In this document: positions 43,716-51,875 of the stretch, piece after piece | How positions within the stretch are numbered: the first letter of the stretch is position 1 | How the letters are laid out: each line of letters begins with the position of its first letter | NCBI RefSeq assembly: GCF_009848685.1 | Contig: NZ_WXTX01000002.1 | Location: 392,580 to 456,579, forward strand | DNA: 64,000 nt | Origin: Andreprevotia sp. IGB-42 | GTDB taxonomy: Bacteria > Pseudomonadota > Gammaproteobacteria > Burkholderiales > Chitinibacteraceae | Reading direction: 5' to 3' | Program-made: the position numbers and the translations under genes | Notes under the pieces: model-generated | Seen by the model: the letters and a program-made list of their open reading frames with translations, nothing else | Told to the model about the DNA's origin: nothing | Database searches by the model: none

Positions 43716-43739
43716 AAAGCCCCTGCCAGAGGGGCTTTT
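43716..43739 (+). terminator. Rho-independent terminator of the 71-aa gene
   Basis: AAAGCCCCT (43716-43724) with AGGGGCTTT (43730-43738), 9-bp stem, 5-base loop, then TTGTTT. 26 bases after the stop. Confidence 0.85.
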
Positions 43740-43922
43740 GTTTGGGCGCTGCAAACGCGCCACTAGGATGCTGCCGCAAGGCTGGATACCAGCCCATGCA
43801 TGCAGCTTCGATGCGGGCACCGAGTCGGGTTGAGTATCTCGGCTGGCAAGCCGGACTCCACACGCGAAAGCCGCCAGCCGCGGTTACTCAGGCCAGCGTC
43901 TATCGTTCCCGCGCCGCCACAC

Positions 43923-45542
43923 TCAGGCGGAGCCCAGCATGCGCTGCGCCAATGCTTCCGCCACCTTGATGCCGTCCACACCCGCAGACAGGATCCCGCC
44001 CGCATAACCCGCGCCTTCACCAGCCGGGTACAGGCCGTACACGTTCAGGCTCTGGCAATCGTCCCCGCGGGTGATGCGCAGCGGTGAGCTGGTGCGTGTT
44101 TCCACGCCGGTGAGCACCGCATCATGCATGGCAAAACCGCTGATCTGTTTATCGAATGCCGGCAATGCCTCGCGGATGGCGGCAATCGCGTAATCGGGCA
44201 GGCTGGGATCGAGCGAGCCGAGCTTCACGCCCGGTTTGTAGGATGGCTCCACCGCACCCAGCGCCGTCGATGCCCGGCCGGCAATGAAATCACCCACCAG
44301 TTGCGCCGGGGCCTCGTAGTTGCCGCCACCCAGCTCGAACGCACGCGATTCCAGCGCACGCTGGAAGGCGATGCCTGCCATCGCGTCGCCCGGGTAATCG
44401 GCCGGGGTGATGCCCACCACGATGCCGGCATTGGCATTGCGCTCGTTGCGCGAGTACTGGCTCATGCCGTTGGTGACCACGCGGTTGAGCTCCGAGGTGG
44501 CAGCCACCACGGTGCCCCCAGGGCACATGCAGAAGCTGTACACCGAGCGGCCATTTTTTGCATGGTGCACCAGCTTGTAATCGGCGGCGCCCAGCAACGG
44601 GTGGCCGGCGTATTTGCCCAGCCGTGCCTTGTCGATCAACGATTGCGGGTGCTCGATGCGGAAACCCACCGAGAACGGCTTGGCTTCGACGAACACGCCG
44701 CGCTGGTGCAGCACCTCGAAGGTATCGCGTGCGCTGTGGCCCAGCGCCAGCACCACGTGATCGCTGCGCAGCTCGCCGCCATCCGCGAGGCACACGCCGC
44801 GTATCTGCTTCTTGCCATCGGCGGTGTCGTCCAGCACCAGGTCGGTCACGCGCTGGCTGAAGCGGATTTCGCCGCCCAGCGATTCGATCTCCGCACGCAT
44901 GCGCTCGATCATGCCCACCAGCCGGAAGGTACCGATGTGCGGCTTGCTCACGTAAAGGATTTCTTCCGGCGCACCGGCCTTGACGAACTCGGTGAGCACC
45001 TTGCGGCCCAGGTGGCGCGGGTCCTTGATCTGGCTGTAGAGCTTGCCGTCAGAGAACGTGCCGGCGCCGCCTTCGCCAAACTGCACGTTCGATTCCGGGT
45101 CCAGCACGTTCTTGCGCCACAGGCCCCAGGTATCCTTGGTGCGCTCACGCACTTCCTTGCCACGCTCCAGCACGATGGGCCTGAAGCCCATCTGCGCCAG
45201 GATCAGCGCGGCAAACAGGCCACAGGGGCCAAAGCCGATGATCAGCGGGCGGTGCGCCAGCTGGGCCGGCGCGCTGCCGATAAAGTGATAGCCGGTATCC
45301 GGCGTGGCGGTCACGTTGCGGTCGTCGGCAAACTTGCGCAGCAGCGCGGCTTCGTCCTTGATGTCCAGATCCAGCGTATAGATGAACATCATCGGCTTGC
45401 CCTTGCGCGCATCGTAGCTGCGCTTGAACACCGTGGCGGCCAGCAGGCGGCTGGCAGGGATGCCCAGCTTCTGCAGGATGGCCGCAGTGAGTTCTTCGGG
45501 CGTGTGTTCCAGTGGCAGGCGCAGTTCGGTGATTCGCAACAT
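43923..45542 (-). CDS. Uncharacterised FAD-dependent dehydrogenase (COG2509-type)
   Basis: A 539-residue flavoprotein. An N-terminal ~90-residue ferredoxin-like domain (LRITELRLPLEHTPEELTAA) precedes the FAD domain: IIGFGPCGLFAALILAQMG, FGEGGAGTFSDGKLYSQI and YPAGEGAGYAGGI. Close relatives are found in most proteobacteria but no reaction is known. I prefer the ATG at 45542, spaced well behind an ACGGA box; the ATG at 45557 sits directly on AAGGA. A hairpin with T-run lies just upstream (see separate entry). Confidence 0.82.
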   Translation of the reverse strand: MLRITELRLPLEHTPEELTAAILQKLGIPASRLLAATVFKRSYDARKGKPMMFIYTLDLDIKDEAALLRKFADDRNVTATPDTGYHFIGSAPAQLAHRPLIIGFGPCGLFAALILAQMGFRPIVLERGKEVRERTKDTWGLWRKNVLDPESNVQFGEGGAGTFSDGKLYSQIKDPRHLGRKVLTEFVKAGAPEEILYVSKPHIGTFRLVGMIERMRAEIESLGGEIRFSQRVTDLVLDDTADGKKQIRGVCLADGGELRSDHVVLALGHSARDTFEVLHQRGVFVEAKPFSVGFRIEHPQSLIDKARLGKYAGHPLLGAADYKLVHHAKNGRSVYSFCMCPGGTVVAATSELNRVVTNGMSQYSRNERNANAGIVVGITPADYPGDAMAGIAFQRALESRAFELGGGNYEAPAQLVGDFIAGRASTALGAVEPSYKPGVKLGSLDPSLPDYAIAAIREALPAFDKQISGFAMHDAVLTGVETRTSSPLRITRGDDCQSLNVYGLYPAGEGAGYAGGILSAGVDGIKVAEALAQRMLGSA

Positions 45543-45568
45543 GGTCGGTCCGTTCATTCCTTAAACGC

Positions 45569-45592
45569 AAAAATCGCCACTGAAGGCGATTT
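45569..45592 (-). terminator. Hairpin with T-run just before the FAD-dehydrogenase gene
   Basis: AAATCGCC (45571-45578) and GGCGATTT (45585-45592), 8-bp stem, 6-base loop. The minus strand continues into five Ts (45573-45569). It could end the fdhD transcript, 270 bases upstream, or attenuate the FAD gene that starts 27 bases later. Confidence 0.5.
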
Positions 45593-45864
45593 GCGATGTT
45601 CAATACCGGCATTGTAAAAGCTCGGCGCAATCGGCGCTCGGCACAATGACGAACGCGGCGGGGCGGGCCTCCTGCCTGTTGTGCCCTAACTGATCGCTGA
45701 TATGGCATCAAGCGCCGGGCGAAGACCGGCTCGAATCTGCTGCGACACACGAAACAACAGCCCTCTTTATTCCAACCCACGCCCCCCGCCATCGCCGCCG
45801 CGAGGCAGGCTCGCTGACGCTCGACATTGGCACCGATTAGCCGCAGCCCAGCGCTGAGACGCGG
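45593..45864. other. Intergenic region between FAD-dehydrogenase and fdhD
   Basis: About 270 bases with no gene I can support. Apart from the hairpin at its left edge I see no clear promoter or repeat. Confidence 0.45.
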
Positions 45865-46896
45865 TTATCCTGACTCACAGACGATGCGCTGCGGATGGCT
45901 GTAAACCGTGATGCGCTCGCCACGGGCAAAGCCGATCAGTGTGATGCCGGCCTCCCCAGCCAGTTGCACTGCCAGCGCAGTGGGCGCGGAAATCGCCGCG
46001 ACGATGCCGATATTGGCTGCCGCTGCCTTGTGAACGATCTCGTATGACGCACGCGATGTCATCACCAGCACGCCATCCCGGCGGGTATCCCGCGCAATGG
46101 CACCGACCAGCTTGTCCAGCGCGTTGTGGCGGCCGACATCCTCGCGCACGGTCAGTGTGCCGCCTTGCCACCAGCCGGCGGCATGCGTGGCACCGGTGAG
46201 CGCATTCAACGGCTGCAGGCTGGCCAGTTGCGCGATGGCGACGCTGACATCGGCTGCTGGCGTGGCAAACGGATTATCCACCCGCGCCACCGGCCGGATC
46301 GCGCTGGCCAGCGATTCATGCCCGCACAAGCCGCAACCGGTGCGGCCAGCCAGGCTGCGGCGTACGTCCTTGAGGATGTGAAAGCGCTGCTCCAGGATAC
46401 GCATGTCCACGGTAACGCCATCAGCGCCTGCACTGATATCCAGATCGAGCAACTCGGCCGGCCCGGCGATGATGCCCTCGGTCAGCGAGAAACCCAGTGC
46501 AAAATCGGCCAGATCCTGCGGGCTGGCCATCATCACCGCGTGCGCGATGCCGTTGTACACCAGCGCCACCGCTGTTTCCTCGGCCACGCATTCATCCAGC
46601 GGCGTGGCCATACCGCGCTCGATACGCAATGCGGGCAGCTGTTGCGCGCCGGTTTGCGGCTGCGGCGCCGCGGCGCACTGCTGCCGGCCGGCATCGGTCA
46701 GCCATAGCGTGCGGCGCTTGCCATCGTCACGCGTGGTCAGCCAGCCCAGGCCACCTGCTTCTGCGCTGCTGGCGAGCACTGCCAATGCACGGTTGAGCTG
46801 GCTCATGCCCAGTTGCAACTGCTTGCCGATGCGGTGATCGGAGAGCCCGTCTTCTTCACACAGCAGCGCCATGATGGCGATCAGCGTGTCATCCAT
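45865..46896 (-). CDS. fdhD: FdhD sulfurtransferase with N-terminal winged-helix-like domain
   Basis: A 343-residue protein made of two parts. Residues ~95-343 are FdhD, which inserts sulfur from IscS into the bis-MGD cofactor of formate dehydrogenase: CGLC at 188-191 (C188, C191), TEGII (139-143) and REDVGRHNALDKLVGAI. Residues 1-77 look like a winged helix: DGLSDHRIGKQLQLGMSQLNRALAVL, then GWLTTRDDGKRRTLWLTDAGR. Usual FdhD is ~270 residues. The start overlaps the upstream oxidoreductase stop by one base (TGATG), so they are coupled. The frame is open much further upstream, but that is the shadow of the oxidoreductase gene. Confidence 0.85.
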   Translation of the reverse strand: MDDTLIAIMALLCEEDGLSDHRIGKQLQLGMSQLNRALAVLASSAEAGGLGWLTTRDDGKRRTLWLTDAGRQQCAAAPQPQTGAQQLPALRIERGMATPLDECVAEETAVALVYNGIAHAVMMASPQDLADFALGFSLTEGIIAGPAELLDLDISAGADGVTVDMRILEQRFHILKDVRRSLAGRTGCGLCGHESLASAIRPVARVDNPFATPAADVSVAIAQLASLQPLNALTGATHAAGWWQGGTLTVREDVGRHNALDKLVGAIARDTRRDGVLVMTSRASYEIVHKAAAANIGIVAAISAPTALAVQLAGEAGITLIGFARGERITVYSHPQRIVCESG

Positions 46897-49169
46897 CAGG
46901 CGGGCACCACCGCATGCAGCGACAGCTTGACCGGCACCGATTTGGAAGCAGGCGTGCGGGCGCGGTCTGCCATGCTCGAGAGCGGTACCAGCGCATTGGT
47001 TTCCGGGTAATAGCTGGCCAGGCAGCCGGCGGGGATATCGTACTCCACCAGCAGGAAGCGCCGCGCCACACGCTCGCCGTCGTGCCACACCGAGGTCATG
47101 TCCACCCATTGCCCGGCAGCAAAGCCCAGCCGCGCCAGATCGGCCGGGTTGATGAAGCACACGCGGCGATGCCCGTATACGCCACGGTAACGGTCATCCA
47201 GCCCGTAAATGGTGGTGTTGTACTGATCGTGGCTGCGCACCGTCATCAGGTTGAACAGCGGCACATCGGCATGCTGGCGGCGCAAGGTGGCTATCGGCAG
47301 GTCGGTGGGCACTGCGTGGGCGATGAAGCGTGCCTTGCCGCTAGCGGTTTTCCAGTTGCGCTCGCGCGCGCTGTTGCCCAGATAGAACCCGCCGGGCACG
47401 TGCACGCGCTGGTTGAAATCGGCAAAGCCATCGATCACTTCGGCGATCTTGTCGCGGATGCGGTCGTAATCTTCCACCAGCCACAGCCACGGCGTTTTGC
47501 TGTGCGGTAAAGCGGCCAGTGCCAGCCGCGCCACGATGGCCGGCTCGGACAACAATTGCGATGCGGCTGGCACGTTCATGCCGGCAGAGAGATGCACCAT
47601 GCTCATCGAATCCTCCACCGTCACGCCCTGCGGGCCGCCGGCCTGGATATCGATCTCGGTACGGCCGAGGCACGGCAGGATATATGCGGCACGGCCGTGC
47701 ACCAGGTGCGAGCGGTTGAGCTTGGTAGTGACATGCACGGTGAGGTCACACTGGCGCAATGCCTGCTGGGTGCGGTCTGCGTCCGGCGTGGCGCTGGCAA
47801 AGTTGCCACCCATGGCAAAGAACACCCTGGCGCTGCCATCCAGCATGGCTTCGATCGCGCCCACCACGTCGTGACCAGGCTTGCTGGGCGGGGTGAAGCC
47901 GAACGCCTTGCCCAGCTTCTGCAGGAAAGCTGGCGATGGCTGTTCGTAAATACCCATGGTGCGATCACCCTGCACATTGGAATGCCCGCGTACCGGGCAG
48001 GCGCCGGCGCCCGGCTTGCCGATATTGCCCTTGAGCAAAAGCAGGTTGACGATGGCCTGGATGGTAGCCACCGAATGCTTGTGCTGGGTGATGCCCATGC
48101 CCCAGGTGAAGATGCTGGCGTTGCTGGCAAGGTAGATTGCCGCGGCCTCGCGCAGCTGTACCTCGGTCAGGCCCGATTCCGCTGTTATCGTTGCCCAGTC
48201 TGCTGCCTCCACCTCCGCCCTGAAGGCCTCGAAGCCATCGGTATGCGCGGCAATGAAGTCGCTATCGACCTGGCCTGATTCCAGCACCGCCTTGGCAATG
48301 CCGGTAACGGCGGCCAGGTCCCCGCCGATGCGCAGCTGGTAATAACTCGATGCAATGGCGCTGCCGTTCAGCGACAGCATGTCCAGCGGGCTTTGCGGAT
48401 CGGCAAAGCGCTCCAGCCCGCGCTCGCGCAGCGGATTGAACACGGCGATCCTGCAGCCGCGCTTGGCCGCCTCGCGCAGCGTGCCCAGCATGCGCGGGTG
48501 ATTGGTGCCGGGGTTCTGGCCAAAAATGAAGATCGCCTCGGCGTGCTCGAAATCTTCCAGCGTGACCGTGCCCTTGCCGATACCGATCTGCTCTTTCATC
48601 GCCGTGCCGGAGGGTTCGTGGCACATGTTCGAGCAATCGGGCAGATTGTTGGTGCCGAACTCGCGGATGAACAGCTGGTACAGGAACGCCGCCTCGTTGG
48701 AGGTGCGCCCGGAGGTATAGAACAGCGCCTGATCGGGGTGATCCAGCGCGCCCAGCTGCGCGGCGATGGCGGCAAAGGCTTCATCCCAGCTCGCCGGCAC
48801 GTAGCGATCCGTCGCCGGCTCGTAGCGCATGGGTTCGGTCAGCCGGCCCTGTGCTTCCAGCCAGTAATCATCGTGTGCGGCCAGCGCCGCCACCGTGTGC
48901 TGCTCGAACAAGACGCGGGTGACACGACGCTCGGTGGCCTCTGCAGCCACGGCCTTGGCGCCGTTCTCGCAGAACTCGAACGTGGAATGGTGGTTCTTGT
49001 CCGGCCATGCACAGCCGGGACAATCGAAGCCATCGGGCTGGTTGGCGCGCAGCAGCGTACCCATGCCACGCGCCATCACGCCCTGCTCGCGCAGCGTATG
49101 GAATACGCTTGTGAGCGCCCCCCAGCCTCCGGCGGGCCGCTGGTATACCCTGATCGCCTGCTTGCTCAC
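46896..49169 (-). CDS. YdeP/FdhF-like molybdopterin oxidoreductase alpha subunit
   Basis: A 757-residue protein of the formate-dehydrogenase-like 'YdeP' group. CPGCAWPD near residue 50 is the N-terminal family motif; MGMITQHKHSV-like GMGITQHKHSV and the NMCHEPSGTAMKEQIGIGKG block at the Mo site follow; GQNPGTNHPRM and the C-terminal MRSH-type TVRSHDQYNTTIYG. There is no adjacent iron-sulfur or membrane subunit, so the electron partner is unknown. E. coli YdeP is tied to acid resistance. I use the GTG at 49169, preceded by GGGAG; the frame opens at 49226 without support. FdhD follows with one-base overlap, consistent with maturation of this enzyme. Confidence 0.85.
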   Translation of the reverse strand: MSKQAIRVYQRPAGGWGALTSVFHTLREQGVMARGMGTLLRANQPDGFDCPGCAWPDKNHHSTFEFCENGAKAVAAEATERRVTRVLFEQHTVAALAAHDDYWLEAQGRLTEPMRYEPATDRYVPASWDEAFAAIAAQLGALDHPDQALFYTSGRTSNEAAFLYQLFIREFGTNNLPDCSNMCHEPSGTAMKEQIGIGKGTVTLEDFEHAEAIFIFGQNPGTNHPRMLGTLREAAKRGCRIAVFNPLRERGLERFADPQSPLDMLSLNGSAIASSYYQLRIGGDLAAVTGIAKAVLESGQVDSDFIAAHTDGFEAFRAEVEAADWATITAESGLTEVQLREAAAIYLASNASIFTWGMGITQHKHSVATIQAIVNLLLLKGNIGKPGAGACPVRGHSNVQGDRTMGIYEQPSPAFLQKLGKAFGFTPPSKPGHDVVGAIEAMLDGSARVFFAMGGNFASATPDADRTQQALRQCDLTVHVTTKLNRSHLVHGRAAYILPCLGRTEIDIQAGGPQGVTVEDSMSMVHLSAGMNVPAASQLLSEPAIVARLALAALPHSKTPWLWLVEDYDRIRDKIAEVIDGFADFNQRVHVPGGFYLGNSARERNWKTASGKARFIAHAVPTDLPIATLRRQHADVPLFNLMTVRSHDQYNTTIYGLDDRYRGVYGHRRVCFINPADLARLGFAAGQWVDMTSVWHDGERVARRFLLVEYDIPAGCLASYYPETNALVPLSSMADRARTPASKSVPVKLSLHAVVPA

Positions 49170-49375
49170 TGTCCACCGCTCCCGGAAGCTGTTCAGAATC
49201 GTGCTGCGGGGGCCTGCCCGGCACACATCTTCATGTTGCTGGCACCCACTCCCAAGGATCTTGTCGTGGTTCCTGCATGGCGGCGGGCCGGTATCCCCAG
49301 GTGCTTATGATAATCCGGGCCGGCTGCTTACGGCAGCTGCATCGGTGGCGGCAGGGGCAATGACGTTCAAGCAAC

Positions 49376-49402
49376 AAAAAAGGGCCGCGAGGCCCTTTTT
49401 TT
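49376..49402 (-). terminator. Terminator after small secreted peptide gene 1
   Basis: Stem AAAAAAGGGCC (49376-49386) with GGCCCTTTTTT (49391-49401), 4-base loop. Runs of A and T at both sides make it bidirectional; it ends the peptide gene whose stop is at 49425. Confidence 0.85.
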
Positions 49403-49424
49403 GCATTACGCATGCCAGCACGAA

Positions 49425-49682
49425 TCAACCGTTGGCATACGGGCCGGTGCAGGTCAGGCGGGCGATGTCATCCTGCGTGAGCGGGCAATAGTAGATCGTG
49501 CCCGGGGTGCCATAGCTGCAGGCCGGGAGCGGACGCGGAGTGCAGGTAGCAACGATCATGCCGCTGTCGTAGCTGGAGGCGCTGCGGGCAGCCAGTTTTT
49601 CGGACAGTGCATCCGTATCGGCGGCGGCGGCAAAAGCGGACGACAGAGCGAAACCGAGGGCAGCGATATAGGCGAATTTCAT
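49425..49682 (-). CDS. Small secreted four-cysteine peptide, copy 1
   Basis: An 85-residue protein, not recognised. Signal peptide MKFAYIAALGFALSSAFAAA. The mature part has four cysteines in the order C-x7-C-x10-C-x11-C (CTPRPLPAC, YYC, LTCTGPYANG), suggesting two disulfides. The C terminus LTCTGPYANG is shared with copy 2 at 50017-50268. G+C is lower than in neighbours. Its ribosome site is GAGAAACA just before the start. The upstream DNA is duplicated too. Exported; role unknown (inhibitor, toxin or adhesion peptide are all possible). Confidence 0.8.
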   Translation of the reverse strand: MKFAYIAALGFALSSAFAAAADTDALSEKLAARSASSYDSGMIVATCTPRPLPACSYGTPGTIYYCPLTQDDIARLTCTGPYANG

Positions 49683-49971
49683 TGTTTCTCCAACGATCTG
49701 TAAGTTTTAGTTAACTTCACGAGAGGTATTCCCGCAGAAGAAACATAATTTGCTTATGTAGATTTTCATACATACTTACTTGAATTTACCGATGAACGGT
49801 ATAAATTTTCCAATGGACGGAAAAATAAGCCAAAAGAAAGTTGTTTGTACAACACCCATCGCAAACTTCTGCTGAAATCCGCTCAGTTGCTTACCCTATT
49901 CATTCACCTTTATTCCTCACGATAGCTTGTCTTTACGCATGGTTCGTCAGTTACCTTTCCCGCAAAAGCGA
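49683..49971. other. AT-rich intergenic region upstream of peptide copy 1
   Basis: About 290 bases at clearly lower G+C than the window. The first ~125 bases match the region upstream of copy 2: TTCCCGCA at 49729-49736 and CCGATGAACGGT at 49789-49800, at equal distances from their start codons (54 and ~117 bases). Probable shared promoter/regulatory DNA. Confidence 0.55.
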
Positions 49972-49990
49972 AAGGGCTCCGCAGAGCCCT
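49972..49990 (-). terminator. Terminator after small secreted peptide gene 2
   Basis: AGGGCTC (49973-49979) with GAGCCCT (49984-49990), loop of 4 bases; the minus strand goes on to TTTCGCTTTT. 27 bases after the stop codon of copy 2. Confidence 0.65.
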
Positions 49991-50016
49991 GTCGCTACTA
50001 CCGGATCAGTACGCGA

Positions 50017-50268
50017 TCAGTTTGCGTAAGGGCCGGTACATGTCAGTTGTGCATATTCGTCCGGCGTCAGCGTGCAATGGTTGATGGCACCAATGGGGGC
50101 GTAGTAGCAACCTGGCAGCGGGCGCGGCACGCAGGCAGCAGCCACGATCAGGCCGCTGTCGTAGCTGGCACTGCGCACAGCCAGCTTTTCGGAAAGGACA
50201 TCTGTTTCAGCAGCAGCAAACGTGGATACAAGCGCGAAGCCAGCGGCGGCGATATAAGCAAGTTTCAA
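50017..50268 (-). CDS. Small secreted four-cysteine peptide, copy 2
   Basis: An 83-residue paralogue of the 49425-49682 gene. Start is a TTG at 50268, aligned with the ATG of copy 1 and preceded by AGGAGAG. Signal peptide LKLAYIAAAGFALVSTFAAA, then the same C-x7-C-x10-C-x11-C spacing (CVPRPLPGC, INHC, LTCTGPYAN). The mature parts are about half identical, so the duplication is not recent. Conserved DNA continues ~125 bases upstream. The longer frame up to 50397 is AT-rich non-coding sequence. Confidence 0.78.
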   Translation of the reverse strand: MKLAYIAAAGFALVSTFAAAETDVLSEKLAVRSASYDSGLIVAAACVPRPLPGCYYAPIGAINHCTLTPDEYAQLTCTGPYAN

Positions 50269-50475
50269 TTCAACTCTCCTGTAGCGTAAGTTTTTCTTCA
50301 TGCAGCGAGAAACATTCCCGCACAGGAAACATAAATTGCTTTCGTGAATTTTTATAAAAACTGACCAAAAACCCGATAAACGGTTGATTTCCAGCATTCA
50401 CCAGACACTAGACTGCTGCTGCAAACTCCACATCGCCACCACCGAGGCGCATCGGCAACACGGCAAGTCAAACGA
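50269..50475. promoter_or_regulatory. Conserved upstream DNA of peptide copy 2
   Basis: TTCCCGCA at 50315-50322 and CCGATAAACGGT at 50373-50384 match copies upstream of peptide 1 at equal distance from the start codon. Likely promoter and operator, function inferred. The remaining bases to 50475 hold nothing clear. Confidence 0.5.
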
Positions 50476-51675
50476 TCAGGACACCGTGCGCACCTGCCTT
50501 GCAACCCAGATACCTACCAGGCCGATCAGGCAGCTGAGCACGCCCACCCAGCCAAAGTGCACCAGCCTGCCTGCCGCATCCTGGGTCATGATGAAACCCG
50601 CCAGCAATGCCGCCAGCCCGCCGGCAAAGTTCTGCACCGCCGAATTGAACGCCATCAGGCGACCGCGCATGCGTGCCTCGGTGGCACCGGTCACCAGCGC
50701 AGTCGCCGGAATGAAACGGCCGCTGACAAAAATGAAGAACAGCGCGGCAATCAGCAACTGCCAGGGCAAACCCAGCGGCAGGGTCAGCGTGACCAGCATG
50801 ATGGGCACGAAGCTGGCAATTACCAGCCCGCCCAGCACCGTGGTGCGCGGATAGCGGTCCGTCATGCCGCCGATCCACGGGCGGGTCAGCAGCGTGACGG
50901 CACCGCCGACCAGGTAGACATACATCAGGTCGTGCGCGGAGATGCCCACGTTGGCAATCAACGCCGGCGAAATGTATGGAATCACCATGAAGCCGGACAG
51001 CATCAGGCAGGCGGTCACCAGGCAGGCCCACCAGTGGTTGGGCACGCTCAGCAGCTCGCGGTAGCTGGCCAGCAGGCCCACGCGTGGCCGGGTGGCCTGT
51101 TCTTCCAGGTGGCCGCGCACAGCCGGAATCGCGCGCCAGGCCACCAGCCATACCAGCGCGCACAAGCCGGCCAGCACACCGAATGGCCAGCGCCAGTTGG
51201 AATGACTGGCGATGAACAGGCCCATGGGTACGCCAAACACTGCGGACAGCGAGAAACCCAGCATCACCCAGCTCATGGCGCGGCCACGGCGCTCGTTCGG
51301 GATCACGTCGCCAACGATGGCAAAACAGATGGAACCGAGCACGCCGCCGAATACCCCGGCAATGCAGCGGCCCAGCAGCAGGCTGTAGAAGCCGGTGGCC
51401 GCCGCGCATGCCAGCGTGGCCACAACAAGGCCGGCGTAGCAGAACAGCAATGCATTGCGCCGATCGAAACGGTCCGCCAGCGAGGTGGCCAGCAACGACG
51501 AAACACCGGCAGTCAGTGAATACGCGGAAACCAGCATGCCGAATGTGGCCGGCGTGATGTGCATTTCCACCATCAGGAATGGCGACAGCGGCATCAGGAT
51601 CATGAAATCGACGATGGTGGTGAACATCACCAGCATCAGTACGATCAACAACGGCTTTTCCGTGGAAAGTTGCAT
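50476..51675 (-). CDS. MFS transporter
   Basis: A 399-residue major facilitator with twelve membrane segments. The loop 2-3 motif is SLADRFDRRNALL and the second-half repeat is GGMTDRYPRTTVLGG. The 'DHA1'-like start MLVMFTTIVDFMILMPLSPFLM and the central loop with PRVGLLASYRELLSVP suggest an antiporter for sugars or drugs. Substrate unknown. The ATG at 51675 begins just before the first membrane segment; a longer frame to 51831 is unlikely. Confidence 0.85.
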   Translation of the reverse strand: MQLSTEKPLLIVLMLVMFTTIVDFMILMPLSPFLMVEMHITPATFGMLVSAYSLTAGVSSLLATSLADRFDRRNALLFCYAGLVVATLACAAATGFYSLLLGRCIAGVFGGVLGSICFAIVGDVIPNERRGRAMSWVMLGFSLSAVFGVPMGLFIASHSNWRWPFGVLAGLCALVWLVAWRAIPAVRGHLEEQATRPRVGLLASYRELLSVPNHWWACLVTACLMLSGFMVIPYISPALIANVGISAHDLMYVYLVGGAVTLLTRPWIGGMTDRYPRTTVLGGLVIASFVPIMLVTLTLPLGLPWQLLIAALFFIFVSGRFIPATALVTGATEARMRGRLMAFNSAVQNFAGGLAALLAGFIMTQDAAGRLVHFGWVGVLSCLIGLVGIWVARQVRTVS

Positions 51676-51875
51676 GGGGGCTCGCAAGGCTGGCGGAAAC
51701 CCTCCACTGTACTCCCCCATACCTGCATGAATGTAACAGTGCGCACATCTGCAGCATACCGTTACCACAGCAAGCGGCATGATGGCACTGGTGGCGGGCA
51801 CAACACGCCACGCCGGGATAATCCGTATCACGCCATGCGCTGCAACAAACTAGGCTGATGGCAAGGGGGTACTGC

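Noticed and set aside
44124..45617. Long plus-strand frame opposite the FAD-dehydrogenase
   Set aside because: Shadow frame; composition His/Gln/Ala-rich without structure.
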